In this document: piece after piece, positions 18,380 to 27,417 of the stretch
Position numbering within the stretch: the first letter of the stretch is position 1
How the letters are laid out: every line of letters starts with the position of its first letter
Assembly: GCA_964588305.1 (NCBI GenBank)
Contig: CAZPOP010000007.1
Coordinates: forward strand, 61,093-125,092
Length of the DNA stretch: 64,000 nucleotides
Direction: 5' to 3'
Origin: SM1-73 sp964588305
GTDB taxonomy: Bacteria > Zixibacteria > MSB-5A5 > SM1-73
Made by a program: the position numbers and the translations under genes
Notes under the pieces: model-generated
Told to the model about the DNA's origin: nothing
Seen by the model: only the letters and a program-made list of their open reading frames with translations
Databases searched by the model: none

Positions 18380-19093
18380 ATGCGAAAGAAAACGTGTTTT
18401 TTTGTCCTTCTATGCTTTTGTCTATTGGCAATGCTTTTTGCGGGGACTGCCTCTGCCATCTGGATCGGGATAGACAGCATATATATCTTTCCGGAAGATC
18501 CATCTGATCTGGACTCTGTCACGGTTTTCATCGATGGGGAGATTTCAACTCCCTGCGATTCGATATGGTATGAATATCATCAGATACAAGGGAGTAGGAT
18601 TGACCTACACTTAAAGTTCTATGATTACCAAGGTATTTGTCCCCAAGTCATAGACCCCTTCTGCCTTGAGATACCAATCGGCAGACTGTCGGCAGGGTTA
18701 TGCACCTTATACGTGATAATCGATTCGTACCCAAATTCCTGGTGTGTCACCTTTGAGGTGACAGAGGACACAGGCGATCCCACAGAGGTGATAGATTCAG
18801 AAGAGGACGTAATTGGCAGAGTAGCTCTTTCTCAAAACTATCCCAACCCTTTCAATTCTACTACCATTCTAAGTTATGAGGTTAAGAAGGGGGAGCACGT
18901 AGGGTTGAGGATTTATGATATTTTAGGAAGGGAGGTGCGAGAATTAGTAAATGGAGCACAGAAGGAAGGTTATTACCGAGTTGCCTGGGATGGCAGGAAC
19001 AATCAAGGAAAGGAGGTGACAAGCGGGATATATTTCTATCAACTACGGGCAGGTGATTACAAACAGACCAGAAAGCTGGCTTTGATTAGGTAG
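18380..19093 (+). CDS. Small secreted protein with type-IX-like sorting domain
   Basis: 237 residues: signal peptide (MRKKTCFFVLLCFCLLAML ... ASA), a short body of about 125 residues with several cysteines and no family I recognise, then a C-terminal sorting domain starting at SQNYPNPFNSTT and ending GIYFYQLRAGDYKQTRKLALIR. AAAGGAGGAG precedes the ATG. The C-terminal 85 codons are nearly identical in DNA to those of the gene ending at 20808, although the two bodies are unrelated. The body may be a small beta domain shown on the cell surface or released. Confidence 0.8.
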   Translation: MRKKTCFFVLLCFCLLAMLFAGTASAIWIGIDSIYIFPEDPSDLDSVTVFIDGEISTPCDSIWYEYHQIQGSRIDLHLKFYDYQGICPQVIDPFCLEIPIGRLSAGLCTLYVIIDSYPNSWCVTFEVTEDTGDPTEVIDSEEDVIGRVALSQNYPNPFNSTTILSYEVKKGEHVGLRIYDILGREVRELVNGAQKEGYYRVAWDGRNNQGKEVTSGIYFYQLRAGDYKQTRKLALIR

Positions 19094-19109
19094 GGGACCC
19101 AAGAACCCG

Positions 19110-19138
19110 TTGACTTGTGTAGGTTTTTTGTATATTCT
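19110..19138 (+). promoter_or_regulatory. Putative promoter of the 19186 gene
   Basis: TTGACT (19110-19115), 17 bases, then TATTCT (19133-19138), overlapping a TATATT. The same stretch with few changes (TTGTGTAGATTTTTTGTATATTATTC) recurs at about 20829-20855 in front of the paralogous gene. Confidence 0.6.
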
Positions 19139-19185
19139 TCCAATGAAGCTACGCTTAAATCGGGACAATGATTTCGAAGGAAGAG

Positions 19186-20808
19186 ATGAAGAAGCTGATT
19201 CCTACAGGGCGAGCCTCGAGGACGAGTCTTTTCGTCATTCTTTGTTCCTGGTTCGTTATTCTGTGCAGTGGCACCCAAGCTCAGTGGCATAAACCATACG
19301 GTTCATGCCAGTGGGAAGGAGCACAGGTGCAGCGGCTGACCTACAACAGCTCACCGAATGAGGTAAAGGGTTTGTATATAGACGAAAGCGATGAATTGCT
19401 TCTGGCCTATCAACAGTGGTGGTTTGACAGCTTGGACTGGACCTGGTTGGACACGCTGTTCCTTATGACCAAAGAGAAGAATGGAGAATGGAGCCAGCCT
19501 GAAGTGATAGGCAATCCTTCTTTGGGAATGTATTACGTGAAATCTGTCGGCTATGATCCGCATGCGGACGTGATTCATTTGTTTTACGATTGCGGTTACA
19601 GCTCACATTGCGGGGACACATTATATTATACCAACAGCAGTGTGCCCAATTGGGAGACGGTGAAAACAGACACGGGATCAGATCGGGTGCACGTGGGGAG
19701 CATGGCATTTGACACTTTGGGGAATATTCATCTTCTCTGGAACGTGGATTATTGCTCAACCAGCTGCAATTGGTACAAGGTGATGTATGCCAACAACTCC
19801 ACGGGTGAGTGGGTCAAGCAACAGGTCTCCCCGCCTATTTGGCTGGGAGGCATGGGGTCAGGTGGAGTGGCAGGTTTTGATGTTCAGAAAAATGGGACTG
19901 CTCACATTGTGTATCAAGGAGAGCCTTATTGCGATACAGAATGTGTAACGTTTTATACAAGGAACGATGGCTTGAATAGCAGCAACTGGATCACGGACAC
20001 TGTTCCCAAACCGCCTCGCACCCTATGGCATTATGGCGGAGGACCCCTTAAGCTTGATGTCAACGAGACAGTTCACCTGATAACTGGTGGATGCATAGAA
20101 GAAGATTGTGTCTGGCCTGGGCTGAAGCGTCATTTTTATTATTCCAAACAGGCTGAAGACAGCCTCTGGCAAGGACCTGAGACGCTCCCGGATACGACCT
20201 TTGGTATCCGTGTGCGGGTTGACCAACTGCTGATCGACGAGGAGGGAATCCCCTATGCCAGCTACTTTTTTTCCTCCAATGAAGTGTACTTCACAGACCG
20301 AAGGCAGCGGAGTTGGGAGGTGGCATATGGACTGGTGGGCTGGCACGGACAGACCCCAGACTCTTTTATGGTTGACGCTTTCTGTTTTGTTTTGGATTCG
20401 GAAGGGAAAGGTCATGGTGCGTTTTCTGCCTTTAATTTTGCTCAAGGGACGTTGGAAGATGATTCCGTGGAGATATACTATATTTCCTCTTACAGTTCGG
20501 AGGTAGATACCGAGACGGATGATAGAGCATATCATTTTAACCTGATTCAGAATTATCCCAACCCTTTCAATTCTACTACCATGCTGAGTTATGAGATTAA
20601 GAAGGGGGAGCACGTAGGGTTGAGGATTTATGATATCTTAGGAAGGGAGGTGCGAGAATTAGTAAAGGGAGAACAGAAGGAAGGTTGTTACCGAGTTGCC
20701 TGGGATGGCAGGAACAATCAAGGAAAGGAGGTGACAAGCGGGATATATTTTTGCGAGCTTCAGGCAGGTGATTACAAGCAAACCAGAAAGCTGGTTCTAA
20801 TCAGGTAG
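19186..20808 (+). CDS. Secreted protein of a paralogous pair, with sorting domain
   Basis: 540 residues from the ATG at 19186, which has GAAGGAAGAG before it. Signal peptide (SLFVILCSWFVILCSGTQAQ), then about 440 residues with repeated motifs such as MYANNSTGEWVKQQVSPPIW, DTLGNIHLLWN and VQKNGTAHIVYQGEPYC, suggesting several beta-propeller blades (each with a His-x-Val/Leu-x-Tyr/Trp strand), and a C-terminal sorting domain (NYPNPFNSTT ... GIYFCELQAGDY). The next gene encodes a close homologue. Conserved cysteine pairs imply disulphides outside the cell. Sialidase-like or BNR-type propellers are the nearest style; no catalytic residues are evident, so binding or adhesion is as likely as enzymatic activity. 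Confidence 0.78.
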   Translation: MKKLIPTGRASRTSLFVILCSWFVILCSGTQAQWHKPYGSCQWEGAQVQRLTYNSSPNEVKGLYIDESDELLLAYQQWWFDSLDWTWLDTLFLMTKEKNGEWSQPEVIGNPSLGMYYVKSVGYDPHADVIHLFYDCGYSSHCGDTLYYTNSSVPNWETVKTDTGSDRVHVGSMAFDTLGNIHLLWNVDYCSTSCNWYKVMYANNSTGEWVKQQVSPPIWLGGMGSGGVAGFDVQKNGTAHIVYQGEPYCDTECVTFYTRNDGLNSSNWITDTVPKPPRTLWHYGGGPLKLDVNETVHLITGGCIEEDCVWPGLKRHFYYSKQAEDSLWQGPETLPDTTFGIRVRVDQLLIDEEGIPYASYFFSSNEVYFTDRRQRSWEVAYGLVGWHGQTPDSFMVDAFCFVLDSEGKGHGAFSAFNFAQGTLEDDSVEIYYISSYSSEVDTETDDRAYHFNLIQNYPNPFNSTTMLSYEIKKGEHVGLRIYDILGREVRELVKGEQKEGCYRVAWDGRNNQGKEVTSGIYFCELQAGDYKQTRKLVLIR

Positions 20809-20900
20809 GGGCGCCAAGAAACCGCTGGCTTGTGTAGATTTTTTGTATATTATTCGGATGTAGCTACGCTTAAATCGGGACAATAATCTCGGAGGGAGAG

Positions 20901-22526
20901 ATGAAGAAAGGAAGCCCTTTCGTCGTTCTCTGTTCGTTGCTGTGGATCCTGTGGATATTCCCGATTCTGTGCCCCAGCACAAAGGCTCAGTGGGAAGGGG
21001 CAGAAGTGCAACGGCTCACCTATGACCACTTCTGGAATTGGATGGTTGGATTGGATATAGACGATAGCGACAAGCTATATTTGTTTTATACTGAAAAGAG
21101 CGTGTGGGATTCAGCCGGTCACGTCTATCGTAATAAATTACTATTTATGACCAAAGAGAATGGCGGTGAATGGAGCCAGCCAGAAGCGATAGACACTTCC
21201 GGAAAGATTGTATATTCACGTTCTTCTGCAGTAGTGGGGGTCGATCCAAAGGGCCATGTAATTCACATACTTTACTCCTCATATCCCAAGTACGACGACA
21301 CTTTGTATTATGCAAATAGCAATGTTCCCAACTGGGAATTTGTCAAAATTGATTCCTTGGGTCCGGAGCAATACCGGGAGTATTTCTCTTTAGGTATGGG
21401 ATTTGACACTTTGGGGAACGTTCATCTTATCTGGAATGTCCAGTTTGATTCAGTAGGCTATGGTGATTGGTACAGGGTGATGTATGCTAATAATTGCACG
21501 GGCGAATGGGTCAACCAACAGGTATCACCACCGATTTGGGTCGGAGGCATGCAAAGTGGACCTTCGTATCTTGCTGTTCAGAAAAATGGGACCGCTCACA
21601 TCGTGTACCACGGAGAGCCTTATTGCAACCTGGAATGTGAGGCATTCTATGTAAGGAATGACAGCTTGAACAGTACGAACTGGATCACGGACACTGTTCC
21701 CAAACCGTCTCGCCCCCTTTGGCTTTATTGGGGTGGTCCCATGGAGGTCGATGTCAACGATAGAGTTCACCTCTTAACTTCTGGGTGCGTAGAAGAGGAT
21801 TGCGTCTGGCCTGGTTTGACTCGGACTTTCTACTATTACAAACAAGCCGAAGACAGCCTCTGGCAAGGACCTGAGACGCTTCCGGATACCACGTTTGGTT
21901 CCCGTGTGCGTGTTGACCAACTACTCATCGACGAGGAGGGAATCCCCTATGTGAGCTACGCATTTTCCTCAGGCGAAGCGTACTTTACAGACAGAAGGCA
22001 AGGAAGTTGGCAAGTGCCATATATGCTTGTAGGCTGGCAGCATGAAGACCCAGAGTCACTAATGGTTGAAAACTTCTACTTTCTAGCATTAGATTCGGGA
22101 AGAAAAGGGCATGGTGCCTTTTCCGCCTTGAATATGTCACAAGGTTTCTGGGATAATGATTCCTTAGAGGTATACTACCTTTCCTCCTCCAATTCAGAGA
22201 TAGATACTGAGGAGGATCATATCATATTAAGTTTTAAGCTCTTTCAAAATCATCCCAATCCCTTTAACCCTTCCACCCTTATTCCCTTCACCGTTTACGG
22301 TTCACAGGTCATAGTTCATAGTCCCATCCACACCGCCCTTAAAATCTACAATATTCTGGGACAGAAGGTGAGGACTCTGGTGGATGAGCCGAAAAGAGCT
22401 GGAAACTATGAACTGATCTGGGATGGAAGAGATGATTCTGGAAAGGAGGTAAGTAGTGGAATATACTTCTACCAGCTTCGGGCAAATAACTTTATTGAGA
22501 CTAAGAAGCTTGTGTTGATTAAGTAG
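20901..22526 (+). CDS. Secreted propeller-like protein, paralogue of the preceding gene
   Basis: 541 residues with signal peptide (FVVLCSLLWILWIFPILC), a body homologous along its length to the product of 19186-20808 (shared LLFMTKE, GEWSQPE, DTLGNVHLIWN, VSPPIWVGGM, GSRVRVDQLLIDEEGIPY), and a sorting domain of a different version (HPNPFNPSTLIPF ... GIYFYQLRANNFIETKKLVLIK). GGAGGGAGAG precedes the ATG. Thus the body was duplicated while the tail differs. The two genes may act on or bind related ligands at the cell surface. Confidence 0.78.
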   Translation: MKKGSPFVVLCSLLWILWIFPILCPSTKAQWEGAEVQRLTYDHFWNWMVGLDIDDSDKLYLFYTEKSVWDSAGHVYRNKLLFMTKENGGEWSQPEAIDTSGKIVYSRSSAVVGVDPKGHVIHILYSSYPKYDDTLYYANSNVPNWEFVKIDSLGPEQYREYFSLGMGFDTLGNVHLIWNVQFDSVGYGDWYRVMYANNCTGEWVNQQVSPPIWVGGMQSGPSYLAVQKNGTAHIVYHGEPYCNLECEAFYVRNDSLNSTNWITDTVPKPSRPLWLYWGGPMEVDVNDRVHLLTSGCVEEDCVWPGLTRTFYYYKQAEDSLWQGPETLPDTTFGSRVRVDQLLIDEEGIPYVSYAFSSGEAYFTDRRQGSWQVPYMLVGWQHEDPESLMVENFYFLALDSGRKGHGAFSALNMSQGFWDNDSLEVYYLSSSNSEIDTEEDHIILSFKLFQNHPNPFNPSTLIPFTVYGSQVIVHSPIHTALKIYNILGQKVRTLVDEPKRAGNYELIWDGRDDSGKEVSSGIYFYQLRANNFIETKKLVLIK

Positions 22527-22646
22527 CTGGTAGGCTTAAGTCCGGCTGGCAGTGGACAAATCTGAGGACGCCGATGGAAGAAGGAGGGAAAGAAATGCAT
22601 GGACAAGTAAACCGTAACCAGTATGCAGATATGGAGGTTTGTAAAA

Positions 22647-24284
22647 ATGAAAAAGCTTTCTTTTTTCCTCGGCTTTATTGTCCTTTTTGGACTTTTCAGT
22701 ATGACCCATGCTCAGGATTTTGTTCCTGGTCAGATAATGATTGACATTAAGCATGAATACCTTCCCATCACTCCCACCCCAAATGGAGAAAATATAATCG
22801 AAACCGGTCTTCCGTCCATGGATACCTTAAATGTTTTTTATGGGATATATGCGTTTGAGAAACTTTGTGACGATTGGGGAGTTAGCAAGGGTTTTTATCT
22901 TTTGAAGTTTCCAGAATCCGTGGATGTAAATCAGGCCCTATCTTCTTATCTTGAGGATATTCACATAAACATGGGGAGTTTGAATTATATTCGCCAACCC
23001 TTTAGTATCACACCCAGTGATTCTTATTATACCGAGCAATGGGGTCTTCCTAAAATGCAGTGCCCCGATGCCTGGATGTATGCCCTGGGAAGCTCATCTA
23101 TGGTCATACAGATCATCGATGGTGGCACAGATTATGGGCATCCGGATTTGGTGCATAATATCTGGCAGAATCTGGGTGAAGATGCGGACGGAGATGGACA
23201 TACCATTGAGTGGGACGCAGTAGAAAATGAGTGGGTTCTTGATCCTGGAGATTTAAATGACGTCAACGATGATTGGGAGACCGATACCCTATTTGGAGGG
23301 GATTTAGATGATGATCTTGTGGGCTGGGACTTTACGGATTGGGATCGCGACCCGAAGCCGGGGGCTTCATGGGGTGATCATGGAGATAAAACTGCGGGAA
23401 CTGCGGCGGCGGTAACTGACAATCGGATCAGTTGGCAGGAGGCTACTCATGTTTGCGATAACCGGGAAGGGACAGTGGCGGGAACTTCCTGGCTCAGCAA
23501 GGTCATGATCGCGAGAGTATATTCTGATCCTGATGCGATAAATGCCATTCACTATGGTATCCACAAAGGAGCGAAAATAATTAACATGAGTTGGGGCGGT
23601 CCCGATGACAATCCTCTGTTACATGCCAAATTAGATGAAGCATGGGAGTCCGGTTTGCTTTTAGTAGCCTCAGCTGGAAATTACACTGGTGAGGTTCCGC
23701 AATATCCCGCCTCGTATGCAAACGTGATTGCGGTTGCCGCAACAGATAGTGATGATGTTAAGGAAGGCTATTCCGCATACGGCACCTGGGTGGATATTTG
23801 TGCACCCGGTGAGAATTGGAGTCCCGGTGTATGGAAGCAATGGTACTGCTATTATGACTGGGGAGGGACCTCTTGTTCTGCGCCTTTTGTCTCAGGCGTG
23901 GCAGCTCTGGTCTGGGCCTGCTATCCGGAATCGAGCAATGCGGCTATCAGAACCGCGCTGATAAATTCAGCGGATGACATCTACAGCATTCCCGGAAATT
24001 CCGCCTACTACGGCAAATTAGGTTCGGGCAGAGCCAACGCTTATGAGGCCGTGAAGTATTACGGCGCTGAGCCACGCCCGTCAGGCGACTGCAATGGCGA
24101 TAGACTGGTGGATGTAGCGGATATAGTCTTCCTTATCAATTACTGCTTTTTGGGGGGCCAACCTCCACGTCCTCTTTGCATAGGAGACGTGACTGACAAC
24201 GGCGTGATAGACTCAGGCGACATCGTCTATTTGATTGAGTACGTTCACTTAGGCGGTCCCGCTCCCAAGGATGGCTGCGATTAG
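22647..24284 (+). CDS. Secreted subtilisin-like (S8) serine protease with C-terminal dockerin repeats
   Basis: 545 residues from ATG 22647 (GGAGG nine bases upstream); signal peptide MKKLSFFLGFIVLFGLFS. After a prodomain-like segment the S8 catalytic triad is visible: Asp158 (IIDGGTDYGHPD), His245 (WGDHGDKTAGTAAA) and Ser409 (GGTSCSAPFVSGVAAL), with oxyanion Asn in ASAGN. The last about 70 residues form two dockerin type I calcium-binding repeats (DCNGDRLVDVADIVFLINY; GDVTDNGVIDSGDIVYLIEY). It should cut extracellular proteins. The dockerin could tie it to a cohesin, but none is in view; in this kind of genome such repeats often occur without cohesins. Unlike its three neighbours it lacks a sorting domain. 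A terminator follows at 24406. Confidence 0.88.
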   Translation: MKKLSFFLGFIVLFGLFSMTHAQDFVPGQIMIDIKHEYLPITPTPNGENIIETGLPSMDTLNVFYGIYAFEKLCDDWGVSKGFYLLKFPESVDVNQALSSYLEDIHINMGSLNYIRQPFSITPSDSYYTEQWGLPKMQCPDAWMYALGSSSMVIQIIDGGTDYGHPDLVHNIWQNLGEDADGDGHTIEWDAVENEWVLDPGDLNDVNDDWETDTLFGGDLDDDLVGWDFTDWDRDPKPGASWGDHGDKTAGTAAAVTDNRISWQEATHVCDNREGTVAGTSWLSKVMIARVYSDPDAINAIHYGIHKGAKIINMSWGGPDDNPLLHAKLDEAWESGLLLVASAGNYTGEVPQYPASYANVIAVAATDSDDVKEGYSAYGTWVDICAPGENWSPGVWKQWYCYYDWGGTSCSAPFVSGVAALVWACYPESSNAAIRTALINSADDIYSIPGNSAYYGKLGSGRANAYEAVKYYGAEPRPSGDCNGDRLVDVADIVFLINYCFLGGQPPRPLCIGDVTDNGVIDSGDIVYLIEYVHLGGPAPKDGCD

Positions 24285-24329
24285 CAAACAAGCTGCTGTT
24301 GGGGCCGGGCCGTTACATCAGGACATTTG

Positions 24330-24357
24330 TGGTTCGGGGTGAGGGCACCCCGAACCA
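24330..24357. repeat. Strong inverted repeat after the protease gene
   Basis: GGTTCGGGGTG, four-base loop, CACCCCGAACC: an 11-base perfect stem. No T-run follows, so it is probably not a simple terminator. The word GGTTCGGGG also appears in other intergenic repeats. Confidence 0.6.
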
Positions 24358-24405
24358 ACGCTTGGCGGCCGGAACCGACGTGTGGTACCACGAACTAACC
24401 TTTGA

Positions 24406-24431
24406 AGCTGGAATCTGCTCCAGCTTTTTTT
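24406..24431 (+). terminator. Rho-independent terminator before rpmH
   Basis: AGCTGGA, loop ATCTGC, TCCAGCT, then seven T residues. Separates the secreted-protein genes from the rpmH block. Confidence 0.85.
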
Positions 24432-24432
24432 C

Positions 24433-24461
24433 TTGACCAGTTTTGGAAAGATACGTATATT
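24433..24461 (+). promoter_or_regulatory. Sigma-70-type promoter of rpmH-rnpA-yidD-yidC
   Basis: TTGACC (24433-24438), exactly 17 bases, TATATT (24456-24461). The rpmH start is 45 bases downstream. Confidence 0.75.
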
Positions 24462-24505
24462 GGGTGTTCGGGTAAGAAGATGCCAATCCAGGATAAGGAG
24501 AAGAA

Positions 24506-24652
24506 ATGAAAAGAACGTTTCAGCCGTCCAATGTAAAGAGAGCCAGGGATCATGGGTTTAGAAAGAGGATGTCCACCAAAGCCGGCAGAGAGATTTTAAA
24601 GAGAAGAAGAGCCAAGAAAAGAACCAGGTTGGCAGTGACGGTCAACAAGTGA
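24506..24652 (+). CDS. rpmH: Ribosomal protein bL34
   Basis: 48 codons: MKRTFQPSNVKRARDHGFR and so on, then RKRMSTKAGREILKRRRAKKR and a short tail RLAVTVNK. This is the classical L34 pattern, slightly longer than the usual 44-46 residues. GGATAAGGAG precedes the ATG. It is a structural component of the large ribosomal subunit and lies, as usual, directly before rnpA. Confidence 0.96.
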   Translation: MKRTFQPSNVKRARDHGFRKRMSTKAGREILKRRRAKKRTRLAVTVNK

Positions 24653-24742
24653 TTCGTGGTGACGCAAGAACCTGTTGAGACATTAGGACCCGGGACTATT
24701 GCGAGAAACCCGATGAATCGGGCAAGTACGGTGAAGGTCGTG

Positions 24743-25114
24743 ATGAAAAAGGGGAGGGGGAACTGCGGGTTCCCCAAAGGAATAAGGGTCAAGAAGCAAT
24801 CGGAATTCCATCGGATCATAAAACAGGGATCGAAAAAAGCCGGGGAATTGATAGTCCTGTATCGCCTGCCCTCTTCAGATGAAGGGCAAAGGTTCGGAAT
24901 AAAGATTGGCAGGGGAACCAAAGGAGCGGTCAAAAGGAATAAGATAAAGAGAATAGTAAGAGAGACATTGAGAAGGAACAAAGACAAATTCGATCCCAAC
25001 GAGAAGGTGGTGGTACTGTTCAGGTCGCCAAACAAAGGTGCGAACAAGATGGTTCATGCCGGAGAGATAGATTTCGAAAAGTTGAAAGAGGAATTGGAGA
25101 ATTTGATCAAGTGA
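24743..25114 (+). CDS. rnpA: Ribonuclease P protein component
   Basis: 123 residues from the ATG at 24743, chosen because MKKGRGNCGFPKGIRVKKQSEFHRI is where homology to RnpA should begin; the open frame runs back to 24656 but adds an implausible stretch. The conserved RNR-type motif is seen as GAVKRNKIKRIVRETLR. It helps the RNase P RNA mature tRNA 5' ends. Its stop overlaps the GTG start of yidD, a sign of translational coupling. Confidence 0.93.
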   Translation: MKKGRGNCGFPKGIRVKKQSEFHRIIKQGSKKAGELIVLYRLPSSDEGQRFGIKIGRGTKGAVKRNKIKRIVRETLRRNKDKFDPNEKVVVLFRSPNKGANKMVHAGEIDFEKLKEELENLIK

Positions 25115-25419
25115 AACACGCAGAAGAATGTAGGGAAAGGGTTCATGCCTGTCCTCATGCCGGACAGCCGCGCCTCGTGCCGAGCCTCGGCGCGAAGCAA
25201 GGGCTGTCCATACAGTACCTTGCAGTAATCCTGATAAAAGTATATCAGAACACCTTGAGCTTTGTCTTTCCTCCGGCCTGCAGGTTCTACCCATCTTGTT
25301 CTGAATACTCAATTCAGGCATTGGAGAAGCACGGTTTTTTCAAAGGAGGATGGCTGTCCGTGAAAAGGGTTTTGAGATGCCATCCCTTTAATCCGGGCGG
25401 ATACGATCCGGTCGAATAG
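25111..25419 (+). CDS. yidD: Membrane protein insertion efficiency factor YidD, with unusual N-terminal extension
   Basis: 102 residues; the core (LIKVYQNTLSFVFPPACRFYPSCSEYSIQALEKHG ... RVLRCHPFNPGGYDPVE, given here in parts) carries the YidD cysteine signature CRFYPSCSEY and CHP. It promotes membrane protein insertion with YidC. Usual YidD proteins are 70-85 residues and begin just before the LIKVYQ helix. Here no ATG, GTG or TTG is available there; the only start is GTG at 25111, overlapping rnpA by four bases. The added 35 residues are largely encoded by a palindromic repeat (25164-25211). Confidence 0.88.
   Translation: MKHAEECRERVHACPHAGQPRLVPSLGAKQGLSIQYLAVILIKVYQNTLSFVFPPACRFYPSCSEYSIQALEKHGFFKGGWLSVKRVLRCHPFNPGGYDPVE
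25164..25211. repeat. Palindromic repeat embedded in the yidD coding sequence
   Basis: Starts GGACAGCC and ends GGGCTGTCC, with an inner hairpin GCGCC...GGCGC. A related element (GGACAGCCACTAGGGCTGTCC as two arms) is at about 50978-50999 in a non-coding region. Here it is translated as GQPRLVPSLGAKQGLS. Confidence 0.65.
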
Positions 25420-25430
25420 AGGAGTAGTCT

Positions 25431-27149
25431 GTGGACAAAAGGACCGTCATCGGTTTTATCTTAATAGCTGTGATTATCATCCTGTACCCGACTTACATGA
25501 AGTGGGTAGGCGGCGGTAAAAAGGCACAGAGAGCACCCGTTGAGCAGGAAGGAGCGATAGATACCACGCGGCAAATCCCTCCACGTGTGGTTGAAGAGAA
25601 GGAGGCTGTGCCGACGGAGGAAGTTGAGGGGAAGCTGGGAGTCTTGGCGCCCGCAGATACGACCTTACAGGAACACATCGTGACCATCGATACAAAACTG
25701 TACACCGCAGAGTTCACCACTAAAGGTGGGGAGCTTAAGAGCTTCGTTTTGAAGGAATATCAATACTCCGACGGCGGAAACATCGAGCTTCTGCCTTCCG
25801 GGACTCCAACAGCTTTGAGCCTTTCTTTTCCCCATGAAGACTTGAGTCTGAACGCGCTCAACTTCGACGTGGACAGAGATGAGCTTGTTCTTGACGAGCG
25901 CAATCCAACCGGAACGATAGAGTTTACTCTGAACACCGAGGCCGGTATTCAGATTGTAAAGAAATACACGTTCTGTAATGACAGATATGATTTTGGCCTG
26001 GATTTTGAGATCAGCAATCTAGGCCAGCAGGATTTGGGAAGGAAATACCTCTTTGGGTGGTCCTCCGGACTGCGTCCCACCGAGAAAAACTTAGGTGAGG
26101 ATCTGCGCTATTTTTCTGCGTTTTCCATGATGGGCACGGAGTTGGACGAGACCAAGGATTTCAAAAAGACAGAGGGCGCCGAAGTCGAAATCATGCAGGA
26201 GTCCGGTTCGGGGGATACCAAGTGGGTGGCTACCAGAACCAAATATTTCCTCGCCTCTTTGATCCCGGTATCAAGGGCTGGTTCCGGATTCGTTGCCTCC
26301 GGGAAAAGGTGGGTGGATTTCATAGGAGAGGAGAGGCGGGAGACAAAGAACATCAATGTTTCTTTGGAGATGCCCCTGGAAAGGGGAAGCTCCGTGAGAG
26401 ACAAATTCATGATTTACGTTGGTCCCATCGATTACCGGGCCCTGAAGAGTTATAATATCGGCCTGGAAAGGACAGTGAATCTGGGCTGGTCGGTCATCCG
26501 TCCTTTTTCCATTGCCATCCTGTGGATTCTGGTGAACCTGCACAAAGCCATACCCAATTATGGGATCGTGATCATCCTGTTCACCGTATTGATGAAAGTG
26601 GTCTTTCATCCCCTGACTCATAAGAGCACCAAATCCATGCTCAAGATGCAGGAGCTTCAGCCCAAGATGGCGGCGCTGAAGGAAAAGTTCAAAAAAGAGC
26701 CCGCCAGATTGAATAAGGAGACCATGAAGCTCTATAAAGAAGCCGGCGCTAACCCCTTAGGCGGATGCCTTCCTCTTCTTCTGCAGATGCCGGTTTTCTG
26801 GGCCTTTTTCACACTGTTTCGAAGCACCATCGAATTGAGGCAGGCGAGCTTCATCCTCTGGCTGAAGGACCTTTCGCAACACGACCCCATATACGTTTTG
26901 CCCATCGTGATGGCGGCCACCATGTTCTGGCAGCAGAAGATCACCATACGGGATCCCAAGCAGGCCGCTTTGGTTTACCTCATGCCGATCATGTTTTTCT
27001 TCTTCTTCTTCAAGTTCCCCGCAGGATTGACCTTGTACTGGACCGTATTCAATATATTGTCCTTGATCGAGACCTATTATTTCAAGCGCAAGGGACTGCA
27101 CCCATCCTCCGTGGCCCGCCAGCCGGCAACGGTCAAGGCCGGCAAGTAG
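25431..27149 (+). CDS. yidC: Membrane protein insertase YidC
   Basis: 572 residues starting at GTG 25431 with GAGGAG upstream. N-terminal transmembrane helix (VIGFILIAVIIILYPTYM), a Gram-negative-type large periplasmic beta-sandwich (about residues 70-340), then the 60KD_IMP core with five membrane helices: GIVIILFTVLMKVVFHPLT, the LKEKFKKEPARLNKE cytoplasmic hairpin, GGCLPLLLQMPVFWAFF and a phenylalanine-rich helix near LMPIMFFFFFFKFPAGL. It inserts proteins into the inner membrane. The periplasmic domain confirms a diderm organism. The usual next gene, jag or mnmE, is absent; mnmE is 26 kb away. Confidence 0.96.
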   Translation: MDKRTVIGFILIAVIIILYPTYMKWVGGGKKAQRAPVEQEGAIDTTRQIPPRVVEEKEAVPTEEVEGKLGVLAPADTTLQEHIVTIDTKLYTAEFTTKGGELKSFVLKEYQYSDGGNIELLPSGTPTALSLSFPHEDLSLNALNFDVDRDELVLDERNPTGTIEFTLNTEAGIQIVKKYTFCNDRYDFGLDFEISNLGQQDLGRKYLFGWSSGLRPTEKNLGEDLRYFSAFSMMGTELDETKDFKKTEGAEVEIMQESGSGDTKWVATRTKYFLASLIPVSRAGSGFVASGKRWVDFIGEERRETKNINVSLEMPLERGSSVRDKFMIYVGPIDYRALKSYNIGLERTVNLGWSVIRPFSIAILWILVNLHKAIPNYGIVIILFTVLMKVVFHPLTHKSTKSMLKMQELQPKMAALKEKFKKEPARLNKETMKLYKEAGANPLGGCLPLLLQMPVFWAFFTLFRSTIELRQASFILWLKDLSQHDPIYVLPIVMAATMFWQQKITIRDPKQAALVYLMPIMFFFFFFKFPAGLTLYWTVFNILSLIETYYFKRKGLHPSSVARQPATVKAGK

Positions 27150-27417
27150 TGAGAGGGACATCGTAAACGATGTTCGCGTGTCTGGAGGTTCTGATCTTTC
27201 TGACGTTTCTGAGGTTTCTGACCTTTGTTTTGAAAATTTTTCATTTCACCAAACAAAAAGTATGAAATTTACTCATAGGCAGGAACCATGCGGTTCATGC
27301 CATAGTCCGGTCTCTCATTAACGCTGGAAATATCCGTTTCACCATTGGAGTTGTGGCGATTTTGCCCCCTGCGCTCCACGAGGGACGGAAAAGCAAGAAT
27401 CTGGTGGAGAAGTTTTA

